NCBI RefSeq assembly: GCF_001281315.1
Contig: NZ_CP012479.1
Coordinates: 1-64,000, forward strand
Direction: 5' to 3'
Origin: Arthrobacter sp. ERGS1:01
GTDB taxonomy: Bacteria; Actinomycetota; Actinomycetes; Actinomycetales; Micrococcaceae
DNA length: 64,000 nt
The notes beneath the pieces are model-generated. The model was not told the origin of the DNA and did no database searches. It worked only from the letters and a program-made list of their open reading frames with translations. The position numbers and the translations under genes are program-made. Numbering within the stretch: the first letter of the stretch is position 1; every line of letters starts with the position of its first letter. This document shows positions 18,009 to 27,141 of the stretch, one piece after another.

Positions 18009-18644
18009 ATGTCACGTCCGAACACTCAGGCCCTCCAACGCGAACGGCTGATCAACGCAGCGAGACTGGTCGCCGCGCGCGACGGATCGGCAGGAACGAC
18101 GCTGCGGGCGATTGCCACGGAAGCACAGATGGAGCCCAATGCTGCTCTTTACTACTTCGAGGGCCTCAGCGCGTTGGTCCGCGAGGTCGTCAGGGTGGTT
18201 ACGGGTGAATTCATTGCCCAGCTGGACGCGGCGGTCGACAAACAGGCTCCGTCGGCGCCGGCAATGCTCAGTGCCGCAATCCAGGCAGGCATTACGGGAG
18301 GGCTGGACAATGACCTCTCCACCATTCTTTACGAGTTCTGGAGCACGAGCCTGCGCGACCCCGAAATGAGCGCCATCGAACGCTTCCTTACCGACAAGCA
18401 AATCTCTATCTATCAGGGCATCCTGGATGCGGGTGTCGAAGCCGGTGACTTTGACATCACAATGCCAACATCTGATGTTGCCCGCCTGTTACTGGGAATG
18501 GAAGACGGGCTGGTCATGGGGATCCTTACCGGCAGTGTCGACCGGGTGCGCATCCTCGCTGCGGTCTGCGGCGCCGCGGAGTCGCTCGTGTCATGCCCAC
18601 TGCCCGCACTCGACCCCTGTTCAACAAACGCGCGAGCGGAGTGA
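18009..18644 (+). CDS. TetR/AcrR-family transcriptional repressor
   Basis: A 211-aa regulator. Residues about 9-55 form the DNA-binding domain (RERLINAARLVAARDGSAGTTL, then AIATEAQMEPNAALYYF). The C-terminal region has the TetR_C_6-like pattern seen in BetI-type repressors (LYEFWSTSLRDPEM, then LLLGMEDGLVMG). The ATG at 18009 was chosen over an upstream one because the HTH starts a few residues later. Divergent from the APC-nitrilase-amidohydrolase operon with a palindrome in the gap, it is the probable repressor of amide uptake and breakdown. Confidence 0.88.
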   Translation: MSRPNTQALQRERLINAARLVAARDGSAGTTLRAIATEAQMEPNAALYYFEGLSALVREVVRVVTGEFIAQLDAAVDKQAPSAPAMLSAAIQAGITGGLDNDLSTILYEFWSTSLRDPEMSAIERFLTDKQISIYQGILDAGVEAGDFDITMPTSDVARLLLGMEDGLVMGILTGSVDRVRILAAVCGAAESLVSCPLPALDPCSTNARAE

Positions 18645-18791
18645 ACTGCCCCATAGGATGTTTCAGGCAGTCAGTGCCGGCAGCGGACTTGATTTCATCC
18701 CAGTCCATGACGCCCAGGCGGCACCACGCAGTCCACCGTCCGAGGGATTGCTCCTCGCACGTCGGCCCACATCCTGACCCGTTGGGACAGG

Positions 18792-19881
18792 GCGAATTCA
18801 ATCGGTCGTCGCACCAGGGGTTTCTCTGGTTCCGATAGTAGCTGTTCCATGGCTTGCGCGGGGGTCCTGCCACCTAGGATTTTGCGGGGCCGGGCGTCGA
18901 GCTCGGTGGCGACTTCCAGCGGCCGCTTCGGTGAATGCACGGACAAATCCGTACCCTTGGGAAAGTACTGGCGCAGGAGTCCAGTGATGTTCTCTCTCTA
19001 ATAGGTCTTGGCAGGTCTGGTACCCGCTGGCAAGGTTGGTGCTGATCTATCTTGGTGTGACTCTGGTGTTTTCTGACCGTTGAATTTCCAACGTGTTTTG
19101 CCAACGACTCGTCCACCCTGATGGATCGGCATCGGCCCGGTCATCGACCTCGGTAGGTCGTTCGCTGATCAAGACCATGTCCGAGATCTTGCCAGGCCGA
19201 TTACCTGCGGATCGTCTGGGTCGCCTGACGGCACGGCCGGTCCTGAGGTGTTGGTGCAGGTCAGGAAACAAATGTCCACGCCCCTGCGCATACAACGCCT
19301 GGTAGATCGTTTCGGGACAAACTCGCATCTCGGCCCGGTCCGGGAACGAAACGGACAGGTGATCACTGATCTGCCGGGGACTCCACTTCACGCATAGCTT
19401 GGCCTGCACCAGGTCGGCCAGTTCCATCTCGTCGAGCTTACTGCCCTTGGGCCGGCACCCGCGCAGCTCGGCTTGCTTCTGGGCCGCATGTGGTGCATAC
19501 GTTCCACGGCCCCGCCTACCCTCGCGGATCCATTGCGGCGTAGCTCCCTGCTGATCGTCGAGGCGGAGCGGTCCAGCTGCATCGCAATTGACCGTGCACT
19601 GCCCCCAGCAAGGTGCAGACCAGCGATCAGCAGCCGCTCCTCCAACGACAGGTACCGGCCCGAAGGTTCAGGTTTCTTCCGCGGGATCCGCCCGCCAGTT
19701 GCTTGCCGCCAACGCCGCCCGGTTCGTCCATCCACTCCTACAGCGTTGCACGCCGCAATCAACGTCGAACCCTGGGCCATCAGCACCCAGAACTGGGCTT
19801 CCTTAGCAATCCGTTCCGTTTTCGAATGCATGCACAACACCTCACAACAAAGGGGGTGGTGCGACGACCGATTGAATCCGC
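18792..19881 (-). mobile_element. Degenerate IS30-family insertion sequence
   Basis: The ends at 18792-18818 and 19855-19881 are a 27-bp inverted repeat with about three mismatches (core TTCAATCGGTCGTCGCACCA). The minus strand encodes an IS30 transposase in pieces. The N-terminal HTH part lies at 19500-19831 (GRYLSLEERLLIAGLHLAGG, ARSIAMQLDRSASTISRELRRN). A middle piece in another frame follows (LCVKWSPRQISDHL, CPETIYQALYAQGRG, ISERP.EVDDRA). The C-terminal piece (LRQYFPKGTDLSVHSP, RPRKILGG) follows directly, so most of the DDE catalytic core is deleted. It is inactive. Confidence 0.85.
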
Positions 19882-19913
19882 GCAGTCTAGAGGGCGCTGC
19901 CTATGCCACCTCG

Positions 19914-20165
19914 CTACGACTTCCGCAACTGACTGAGCATCAGCGACACCAGCAAAGAAGTGCCGGAGTCAAGATCCTCGAGGTCGAGTCCAAGCAGATC
20001 TTCGCGTCGGTGAAGCCAGGAAAAGGGGGTGGACCGGCTGAGGAAAGCATCCGGCCCGACGGCGGACTGGTTGCCGCCCAAAACCGAGTTAAGCGTGAGC
20101 AACTTCATATGGATGGCATCATCGCGGGCCTTGGCACGGAAAACGCATTCCAGTTCCTTTTCCAC
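19914..20165 (-). CDS. Possible remnant gene of unknown function
   Basis: This minus-strand frame (about 83 aa from a GTG, open further upstream to about 20250) has a plausible protein composition (EKELECVFRAKARDDAIHMK, then LLGLDLEDLDSGTSLLV). It matches no family I recognise, and no ribosome binding site is evident. It abuts the IS30 relic, so it may be the tail of a gene cut off by past rearrangement. It could also be non-coding. Confidence 0.25.
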   Translation of the reverse strand: MEKELECVFRAKARDDAIHMKLLTLNSVLGGNQSAVGPDAFLSRSTPFSWLHRREDLLGLDLEDLDSGTSLLVSLMLSQLRKS

Positions 20166-20562
20166 AAAGCCCTGTACCCGGGGGATCGTTGCGGAACCGT
20201 GCCAGGAGTCAGCGCAGGTGGACCTCTGAGTGTGCGCAGAGTGCTAGCGATCGGCCACAGGGTTCGCTCTTCCAGAACTTTGTCCCCGATGGCCAGGGAT
20301 CACGCCCACCGCACCGGATTGAATGCTGGTCGTCAACGAGTTGCCTGCGGTGGATTTGAGAGTGTCGACAGTAGGATCAGCTTTTGACTTTCCTGGTCCT
20401 GCTCGGACAAGGGATTCTGGTGCCGAGGAGGTCCAGAGACGCCGAACATCACGGTAATGTACAGGGGCGAGGAGTAGGGACCCAATGCTGCGACCCGGGT
20501 CAGATGTTCGGCATCTGCCGTCTGGAAGCGGAGCCTAGGGGTTTGTCGGACGTCACCACAGT
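20166..20562. other. Region without recognised genes
   Basis: Between the IS30 side and the hairpin at 20563 I find only short open frames on both strands without family resemblance or ribosome binding sites. Confidence 0.35.
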
Positions 20563-20600
20563 CGGGACACTCTGGCCTCAGGGTAGGCCAGAGTGTCCCG
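20563..20600. terminator. Perfect 16-bp stem-loop
   Basis: CGGGACACTCTGGCCT (20563-20578) pairs with AGGCCAGAGTGTCCCG (20585-20600) around a 6-base loop. It lies about 190 bases past the stop of the MFS gene at 20793 and is the nearest candidate terminator for the sulfatase-side genes. Confidence 0.6.
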
Positions 20601-20792
20601 CCAGCTGGAGCCATTGGCCAAGGCAGTCTTCTCCTCGACGCTCAGCGGGAGGAGTCCAGGGTAAAAGGTGCTCATGAGGTGTCTGTCGTTTTCCTGGTGG
20701 CGGATCCGGTTCTGTGTTCTTGTCGGCCGGGCTGTTTCGCTTAGCCGCCCGGCCTGACGGGCAGGCGAAGGGGCAATGATCCTTTGGGGCGG

Positions 20793-22139
20793 TCAGCCGT
20801 CCTGGAGGGCTTCCTGGCGGCGTTGTTCGAGAGTGTCGCGGACGCGGGCGACGTCGCGGGGGTAGCAGAAGTACAAGCTGGTGAGGACTGCCGCGTTGAT
20901 GAGCATTAAGATGACCAGGGTCCACAGGAATACGGCCTGGATGCCGATGGTGGCAGCAAGGGTTCCGGCACCGAGGGAGAAGGCCGCCCACCCGAGGGTT
21001 TCGAAAACGGTGATGAAAATGGCGAAGGCCTGACTGCGCAGTTCCGGAGGAACAACGGCCGCGACAATGGGTCGGTTGGCAGGAGGGTTCGCGCCCTGAG
21101 CGAAGCCCATGAGGGCCCAGAAGACTCCGTAGATCGCGATGCTGTCGTAGTGGAACTGGGTAGCAAAGAAGGCCACGGCGGCGAAGAGTATTTGCGCTCC
21201 TTGGAGATAGGCAACACGCCCGTTGCTGGGGAGTACACGGTCTAGAAGGGCCACCAGCCACCCACCGCCGACTGTCCCCGTAAAGTAGCCAAGACCAAAG
21301 GGCACAAGGACCACGGCTGCGACGGCATTCGTAAAGCCACGTTCGGTGACCAGGAATTGAATGCCGAAGATGGTGATCAGTAGGTGCCCGGAGAGCAGGC
21401 GGGAGACCATCATGATGGAGAAAGAGCGTATCCGGAAAAGCGACATGACTGCCCGTGCACTGACCTTGGGGGTGATACGGTCGCGACCTGAAAGGTCCGC
21501 GAGTTGCCTTTCGGATGCGCCGATACCGGGGTCGCGGAGCAGCAGGGCCACGGCGAGGCCACCGGCAATACAGATGGCCCCGATGGTCCACATTCCGTAG
21601 CGCCAGCCGTCGGACAGTCCGGTGAACAATGCGATGAGCGGGGCGATGAAGGAGCTGATCAGACTCATGGAGCCGTAGAAGTACCCGGCGGCCCTGCCAC
21701 GCTGGGAGTCATCGAACGAGTCGGCGATGATGGAGTTGGCGATTGGGCTTCCGCCAATGATGGCAGCCGACATGAGTGAGTTGAAGATCAGTAGTTGGAT
21801 GAAGTTTTGGGAGAAGCCTGCAGCGATGCCGAAGGCGCCGCCGGTGAGGGTGGTGATGATCAGGGTGTTGCGGCGTCCGATGCGCCCTGCCAGCCACGCC
21901 CAGGCGGGGCCGGTCGGGACTGCAACGAGCTTGCCGAGGGCGGCGAGTAGGCCAAGGTGGCTGCTTTGCAGTTTCAGGGCCGCGGCGATCGTAGGGAACA
22001 GGGTGGCGCTGAGCCCGGCCTCGGTGTTGTCGACCACTGTCACGCCGGTGAGAGTAGCCAGGTTCCGCCAGCGGTGGGGAACGCGCCGTGCCTGCGCCGT
22101 GCCTTCGGCTGTTCCGGGTTGGGTTGTTGGGGTTGTCAT
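20793..22139 (-). CDS. MFS transporter
   Basis: A 448-aa facilitator with twelve predicted helices; the A-motif region reads AGRIGRRNTLII after helix 2. Helix 1 has the VVDNTEAGLSATLFPTI pattern found in Spinster-like and sugar-acid carriers. The start ATG 22139 follows AGGACCC. It lies 49 bases downstream of the sulfatase gene on the same strand, so it likely moves the sulfated substrate or the desulfated product. The exact solute is not deducible. Confidence 0.85.
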   Translation of the reverse strand: MTTPTTQPGTAEGTAQARRVPHRWRNLATLTGVTVVDNTEAGLSATLFPTIAAALKLQSSHLGLLAALGKLVAVPTGPAWAWLAGRIGRRNTLIITTLTGGAFGIAAGFSQNFIQLLIFNSLMSAAIIGGSPIANSIIADSFDDSQRGRAAGYFYGSMSLISSFIAPLIALFTGLSDGWRYGMWTIGAICIAGGLAVALLLRDPGIGASERQLADLSGRDRITPKVSARAVMSLFRIRSFSIMMVSRLLSGHLLITIFGIQFLVTERGFTNAVAAVVLVPFGLGYFTGTVGGGWLVALLDRVLPSNGRVAYLQGAQILFAAVAFFATQFHYDSIAIYGVFWALMGFAQGANPPANRPIVAAVVPPELRSQAFAIFITVFETLGWAAFSLGAGTLAATIGIQAVFLWTLVILMLINAAVLTSLYFCYPRDVARVRDTLEQRRQEALQDG

Positions 22140-22188
22140 CGGGGGGTCCTGTCTGCATTGGCAGGGATGGGAGGGTTGGAGGTGCTGC

Positions 22189-23952
22189 TTAGGGGGCGGC
22201 GATGGGGGCGAGATCTTCGGCCAGGTTGACCAGTGCGGGCAACGGGAGAGGGCTGACCTTGGCCAGGTCGTAGAGGCTGAGCTGGGCCGGGATGTTGACC
22301 AGTTCCGTCCGGACAAGGTGCGGAAGGTGTTTCCCCAGGGCGGCGCGGGACTTCTGGTCCTGGAGCAGCGCGAGAAGCGGGACGGTCAGCGCGGCACCGT
22401 CCGCGTGGAACTCGGCCAGGGGTGGCAATGGCTCCAGAGCAGCGCGGGCGCGCCCCCCCTGCTCCCTGGCCAGCAAATGCTCCCTGGCTGGGGCCGCGTC
22501 AAATGGCAGCCCCAACCTGACGAATTGGCTTTGCGGCGCATCACTGTCATGCATGAGCTGAACCAGCAGTTCCACCATCCGCAGTTCGATGTCGTCGTCG
22601 ATGAGGGGATTGTCCTGTCCTGGGTCCGTATGGAGGTCGAACAGCAGGGTTCCATGGTTCCAGGAGCTCAACATGGAGGATGTCTGTACGCGCATGGTGG
22701 ACAGCCCCTTGGTGAACGTGAAGGGTTCGCCCACCTTCCAATCGGCAAGGTCCGGCACCGAGAACCGGGACCGCATGTGGGTGGGCATGAGGGTGTAGTC
22801 CTCCAGCGGCGCATTGGCCGAGGCTGCTGCGGCCCGCATGTAGACGTAGCGGCCGTCAGTGACGTTGACGTGGCCGCCGTGGATGCCAAACAGGGCCCCA
22901 TCCCTGATGGCCCTGTCGTCCGCCAGGACGGTGGAAAGGTCCTGGCCCTGCATGTCCGGGGTCGGCTCAAGGCCGAAGTACCGCAGCATGGTCGGAGCGA
23001 TGTCGATGGTCTGGGCCAGGGCGCCGCGTCGATCGTCCTTCCCGCCGGTGCGGGGATCCCAAAGGAACATGGGCAGGTGCACCAGTTCGTTGAACCACGG
23101 CTGGACCGACTTGGCCCACCAACCGTGCTCCCCGAGCAGGAAGCCGTGGTCGGTGTTGACCAGCAGCAGCGTGTCCTTCCACATGTCGTATTTGTCCATG
23201 ACATCCAAGACTCGGCCTAGTGATTTGTCGCACATGGAAACCAGCGCCGCGTATTCCAAGCGAGCGTGCTCCACCTGGTCAGCCGGTTCAGTGACCTTTT
23301 GGTACCCGGGCCAATCGAATTCCGGACCGTCGTAGTCGTGTGGATACATGGCCTTGAACGCGTCGTGGGTGAAGAAGGGCTCGTGCGGATCGAAAAGTTC
23401 GATCTGCAGCATCCACTCATCGGCTGCCTGGTTGGTGTCGACGAAGTGAAGCCCGGCGTCGACGGTCAATGTCTGTGAGTGCTCGGCCTCGGTGGGCATG
23501 TAGCTGCGGTTGATGACGTCCTGGCGCTTCATCCCGGGACGCCCCCTGTGGGCTCCCGGCGTCGAATCCACGACCCCCTTCCATGGGTCGCCCTCCTGGC
23601 CGCGGAAAAACTCCCACGTGGTGTAGCGCGGATGGTAGGTGGCCCCGCCGTCCTCCCAATAGTGCGGGTGGTCGGAAACCAGGTGCGTGTGGACGCCAGC
23701 CTGGCCGAGCATTTCCGGCATCGAGTCGTCGAATGGTTCCAGGGGTCCCCAGCTGCGGTGCAGGAAGTTGTAGCGTCCGGTGTGCATTTCGCGCCGGGCC
23801 GGCATGCACGGCATGGACCCGGCATAGAAGTTCTCGAAGGTCACCGACTTGGCGGCAAGGCGGGCAAAGTTCGGTGCCTGGACTATGGTGTCCGTGTACG
23901 GGGACAGCATGTGCCTGTTCAGACTGTCAAACATGAGGATGATGGCCCTCAT
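22189..23952 (-). CDS. Type I (formylglycine-dependent) sulfatase
   Basis: A 587-aa alkaline-phosphatase-fold sulfatase that hydrolyses sulfate esters. The formylglycine signature Cys49-Met-Pro-Ala-Arg53 is intact, so a formylglycine-generating enzyme is needed elsewhere. Metal ligands are seen in FDSLNRH near the N-terminus and in NTDHGFLLGEHGWW mid-protein. There is no signal peptide, so it acts in the cytoplasm on an imported sulfate ester. A C-terminal extension of about 100 aa after the core is unusual but simple in composition. It is followed by the MFS gene and preceded by a PadR regulator, with beta-glucosidases upstream: a sulfated glycoside is a likely substrate (inference). Confidence 0.9.
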   Translation of the reverse strand: MRAIILMFDSLNRHMLSPYTDTIVQAPNFARLAAKSVTFENFYAGSMPCMPARREMHTGRYNFLHRSWGPLEPFDDSMPEMLGQAGVHTHLVSDHPHYWEDGGATYHPRYTTWEFFRGQEGDPWKGVVDSTPGAHRGRPGMKRQDVINRSYMPTEAEHSQTLTVDAGLHFVDTNQAADEWMLQIELFDPHEPFFTHDAFKAMYPHDYDGPEFDWPGYQKVTEPADQVEHARLEYAALVSMCDKSLGRVLDVMDKYDMWKDTLLLVNTDHGFLLGEHGWWAKSVQPWFNELVHLPMFLWDPRTGGKDDRRGALAQTIDIAPTMLRYFGLEPTPDMQGQDLSTVLADDRAIRDGALFGIHGGHVNVTDGRYVYMRAAAASANAPLEDYTLMPTHMRSRFSVPDLADWKVGEPFTFTKGLSTMRVQTSSMLSSWNHGTLLFDLHTDPGQDNPLIDDDIELRMVELLVQLMHDSDAPQSQFVRLGLPFDAAPAREHLLAREQGGRARAALEPLPPLAEFHADGAALTVPLLALLQDQKSRAALGKHLPHLVRTELVNIPAQLSLYDLAKVSPLPLPALVNLAEDLAPIAAP

Positions 23953-24019
23953 CGTGATCCTTTCCGATGGTGGTTGATGGTGCGCAGGAGTGATCGTGGG
24001 TACCCGGAGTGAGGAAGAC

Positions 24020-24607
24020 TTAGGGAACCGCTGTAAGGGAGCGAGAGGACAGATGGCCGTCCAAAAGGTCCTTGCGGAGATCGGTCAGGGTGGCGACATG
24101 GTGATCCATGGCATTGGCCCCGGCGATATGCAGCCTGTCACTGACGGCCTCGGAGAGTTCGGTGTCGAAGGGTATGGTCGGCGCCCAGTCGTGCCGGCGG
24201 TCGCGGTGCCTGTACCTGCCAATTTCGGCCTGTCGTGTCTGGATCTCCACGTCGAGAAGCCGAAGCAGTTGCTCGGCGCTCATGAAGCCGGTGAAGCTCA
24301 GGCGAACGCCCAGCTCCGGGTCCTGGAATCGTGTGGGCGGGTGGTAGGGGCCTGTGAGCCAGTCCAGGAAGATGGTGGCACCCTCGTCGGTGACACGGTA
24401 GGTCTTGGCATCTTGGGCACCGGGCCTGGGATTAACGCTATGGGTGACCCAACCCTGCTTTTCCATCGACCCCAGCGATCGGTAAACCTGACTCATTTGC
24501 GTGTTGGAGCGTAGAAACCGGCCCTGCACGTCGAGGAATTTTTTCAGGTCGTAACCCGTGCTGGGATGCTCCAGCAGCACCCCAAGGAGGATGTATTCGA
24601 GCTTCAT
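24020..24607 (-). CDS. PadR-family transcriptional regulator
   Basis: A 195-aa winged-helix regulator. The start MKLEYILLGVLLEHPSTGYD is the PadR N-terminal signature, with the wing at about residues 50-75 and a coiled C-terminal dimerisation region (LLRLLDVEIQTRQAEIGRY). ATG 24607 is supported by the family start and by GGAGAC upstream. It is 67 bases ahead of the sulfatase on the same strand and probably controls itself, the sulfatase and the MFS gene through the direct repeats at 24665-24707. Confidence 0.88.
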   Translation of the reverse strand: MKLEYILLGVLLEHPSTGYDLKKFLDVQGRFLRSNTQMSQVYRSLGSMEKQGWVTHSVNPRPGAQDAKTYRVTDEGATIFLDWLTGPYHPPTRFQDPELGVRLSFTGFMSAEQLLRLLDVEIQTRQAEIGRYRHRDRRHDWAPTIPFDTELSEAVSDRLHIAGANAMDHHVATLTDLRKDLLDGHLSSRSLTAVP

Positions 24608-24664
24608 TGCTTGTCTCCGATGCCAGTCCAAATTGTTGACGTGATGCGGATCACGATAGATCAA

Positions 24665-24707
24665 CTATGGCACAAATGGAATGCATAATCTATGACACAA
24701 ATGGAAT
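24665..24707. promoter_or_regulatory. Tandem 18-bp direct repeat in the padR promoter
   Basis: CTATGGCACAAATGGAAT (24665-24682) recurs as CTATGACACAAATGGAAT (24690-24707) with one mismatch, 25 bases apart. The spacing places both on nearly the same helical face, and they lie 58-100 bases upstream of padR. They may be operator half-sites for PadR. Confidence 0.6.
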
Positions 24708-24773
24708 AATTTTGCGAGATGATTAAGAAACGCTCGACGGCGGATGGAAGCGGCGTGACGCGCGCTCGAGCCG

Positions 24774-24810
24774 CGGCGGTGTGGCGCCCCCAATTGTTGC
24801 CACACCGCCG
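24774..24810 (-). terminator. Hairpin after the GH3 gene
   Basis: CGGCGGTGTGG at 24774-24784 pairs with CCACACCGCCG at 24800-24810 across a 15-base loop, starting 13 bases beyond the stop of the GH3 gene. It separates the glucosidase block from the padR-sulfatase block. Confidence 0.7.
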
Positions 24811-24822
24811 TGCGTGTTGTTC

Positions 24823-27078
24823 TTAGTCGCGTGAAACGAGTTCCATCAAGGCATCCAGGTCCTCCTCGGTGACTGGCACCACGGGGAATTGGGCGAGCTG
24901 GCCCAAGCGGGTCCCCATGAGCATCTTGTCTCGCGGCGATCCTTCCGGCGCTCCCGCGCGGTAGGTGGCAAGCACTGGTTCAATCAGGCGAAGTAGGGCG
25001 GGGCCGCCGACGGGATGGCTGAGCCATTGGCCGATGGTGGATTCCTTATCCACCGGGGCGATGTAGGCCTCGCTGTGGATTTGGATGCTCGCGCCCAGCC
25101 GAAGGTCTCGGCTTGATGCGCCCACTTGGAAGCCGTATTCCAGTTCCTCCACCAGCCATGTTGCCGCGGTGGTGTCGTAGAAGGCGAAGTCATCCCGTGG
25201 AACGGTGATGGTCACGTCGCCTGTTTCGCCGGGCTGCAATTCGATGGTGGCGAAACCCTTGAGTTCGCGTTCTGGCCGCTGCACACGGGAGCCGGGCGCC
25301 CGCATGTAGGCCTGGACCACCTCATGGCCGGCGCGGCCGCCACTGTTGCGTACGGCAACAGTCAGCCGGGCACCGCCGTCGGCGGCCTCGATCCGCAAGT
25401 CTGAGTACTCGAAACTTGTGTAGCTCAGACCATGCCCGAACGGGAAGGAAACCGCCAGTTTGCGGGCGTCGTAGTGCCGGTAGCCGACAAACAGCCCTTC
25501 GCCATAATTGACGTGTCCGGACTCACCCGGGAAGTCCAGGTATGCGGGGGAGTCTTCGAGCCGCAGCGGTATGGTCTCGGTCAGCCTGCCGGCGGGGTTC
25601 GCGATTCCGAAGAGCAGATCCGCTGTGGCCGAACCACCCGCCTGTCCGCCCAGCCAGCCCTCCAGGATGGCTGGAACCTTCTCCGCCCAACCGGACACGC
25701 GCACCACGGCACCGTTCGCGAGCACCACGGCCACTCTCGGGTTGACGGCGACGACGGCGTCGAGCAGCTCCGTCTGATCTTGCGGCAGGTCGATGTGGTC
25801 CCGGTCAAAACCCTCCGATTCGTAACTTGCGGGAAGCCCGAGGAAGAGAAGGACGACGTCGGCGGCTGCGGCGAGTGCCACCGCCTCCTCCCGCAATGCG
25901 GAATCTGAAAGGGACTCTGGAGCGCCGTCCACGGTGAAGCCCGGGGAGAAGGAAACCCCGGCATTGCCAGCCAGCCCTCTAATCGCGTCCAGCGCATTGT
26001 CAAGGTACGTGGGTTCCACCTTCGAGCTGCCCGCCCCTTGGTAGCGCGGCGTGCGCGCGAACTCACCAAGAACGACGATCTTCTCTCCCGTGGCCGGATC
26101 CAGAGGCAGCAATGCTCCGTCGTTTTTCAGGAGTACCGCACCGCGGATGGCGGCCTCGCGGGCCAGGGCATGGTTGGCGGCTGCATCAAAGGTGGTTCCC
26201 GGGCGGGCACCAGTGCCGCTCTTCGAGGCAAGGCCGACCAACCGGGCCACGCTGCGATCCAAAGCGGCTGCATCCAATGCGCCGGAGCGCACGGCCGCGG
26301 CCACCTGGGAGGGGCCATTGCCCGCAGAGGAAGGCATCTCCAGATCCATGCCGGCGGCCAGCCCCTTGACCCTGTCGACCACGGCGCCCCAATCCGAAAC
26401 CACCACGCCGTCGTAGCCCCAATCATCCCGCAGCACCTCGGTGAGCAGCCAGGGATTCTGGGAGGCGTACACGCCGTTGACCCGGTTGTAGGAGCACATC
26501 ACCGTCCACGGCTTTGCCTCCAAAACAACGCGGCGGAAGGCGCGCAAATAGATCTCTTGGAGCGGGCGCATGGCGATATCCGCGCTCACGGTCAGACGGT
26601 CCGTTTCCTGGTTGTTCGCGGCGAAATGCTTTAAAGACGCGCCGACCCCTTGGGACTGCAGGCCATTGACCCAGGCCACACCGAGTTCCCCGCTCAGCAG
26701 CGGGTCCTCCGAGAAGTATTCGAAGTTGCGCCCGCACAACGGGCTGCGCTTGATGTTGATACCAGGACCCAGGAGGACGTTGACCCCAAAGAACTGCGAC
26801 TCACGGCCCAAAGCGACGGCCACGCGGCGGGCCAAGCCACGGTCCCAACTTGAACCGAGCGCGACGGCGGGAGGGAAACAGGTGGCCGGGGCGCTGCTGG
26901 AGAGACCCAGATGGTCGGCATTGGCTTCCTGGAATCGGACCCCGTGTGGCCCATCGGACATAATAACGGATTGGATTCCGGCCTCCGGGTAGGCGACGGT
27001 GTCCCACCACCCGGCACCCGAGGTCATGGCGGCCTTTTGGTCCAGGCTCAGCTCGGCGGTCTTAGTGGCGTTGGTCAT
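24823..27078 (-). CDS. Glycoside hydrolase family 3 beta-glucosidase
   Basis: A 751-aa GH3 enzyme without a signal peptide, so probably cytoplasmic. The (beta/alpha)8 domain holds KHFAANNQETDR and the nucleophile Asp229 (VVVSDWGA). The second domain follows with the ESEGFDR motif that carries the acid/base Glu in related enzymes. A fibronectin-like domain (GYRHYDARKLAVSFPFGHGLSYT) closes it, and the last about 100 aa are an extra tail. No PA14 insert is present. ATG 27078 lies close downstream of the MFS gene, which suggests uptake of intact glycosides and intracellular cleavage. Substrate class, beta-glucosides or beta-xylosides, is family knowledge. Confidence 0.92.
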   Translation of the reverse strand: MTNATKTAELSLDQKAAMTSGAGWWDTVAYPEAGIQSVIMSDGPHGVRFQEANADHLGLSSSAPATCFPPAVALGSSWDRGLARRVAVALGRESQFFGVNVLLGPGINIKRSPLCGRNFEYFSEDPLLSGELGVAWVNGLQSQGVGASLKHFAANNQETDRLTVSADIAMRPLQEIYLRAFRRVVLEAKPWTVMCSYNRVNGVYASQNPWLLTEVLRDDWGYDGVVVSDWGAVVDRVKGLAAGMDLEMPSSAGNGPSQVAAAVRSGALDAAALDRSVARLVGLASKSGTGARPGTTFDAAANHALAREAAIRGAVLLKNDGALLPLDPATGEKIVVLGEFARTPRYQGAGSSKVEPTYLDNALDAIRGLAGNAGVSFSPGFTVDGAPESLSDSALREEAVALAAAADVVLLFLGLPASYESEGFDRDHIDLPQDQTELLDAVVAVNPRVAVVLANGAVVRVSGWAEKVPAILEGWLGGQAGGSATADLLFGIANPAGRLTETIPLRLEDSPAYLDFPGESGHVNYGEGLFVGYRHYDARKLAVSFPFGHGLSYTSFEYSDLRIEAADGGARLTVAVRNSGGRAGHEVVQAYMRAPGSRVQRPERELKGFATIELQPGETGDVTITVPRDDFAFYDTTAATWLVEELEYGFQVGASSRDLRLGASIQIHSEAYIAPVDKESTIGQWLSHPVGGPALLRLIEPVLATYRAGAPEGSPRDKMLMGTRLGQLAQFPVVPVTEEDLDALMELVSRD

Positions 27079-27141
27079 ATCTGGGTGTCCTTCTGCTGGA
27101 TGTGCTGGTGCTCAGGGGTGTCCGAAGCCGGATCAAGGATG

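Noticed and set aside
20578..21591. 337-aa minus-strand frame rich in Arg, Pro and His
   Set aside because: It is the shifted shadow of the MFS gene at 20793-22139. Composition is typical of a wrong frame in high-GC DNA.
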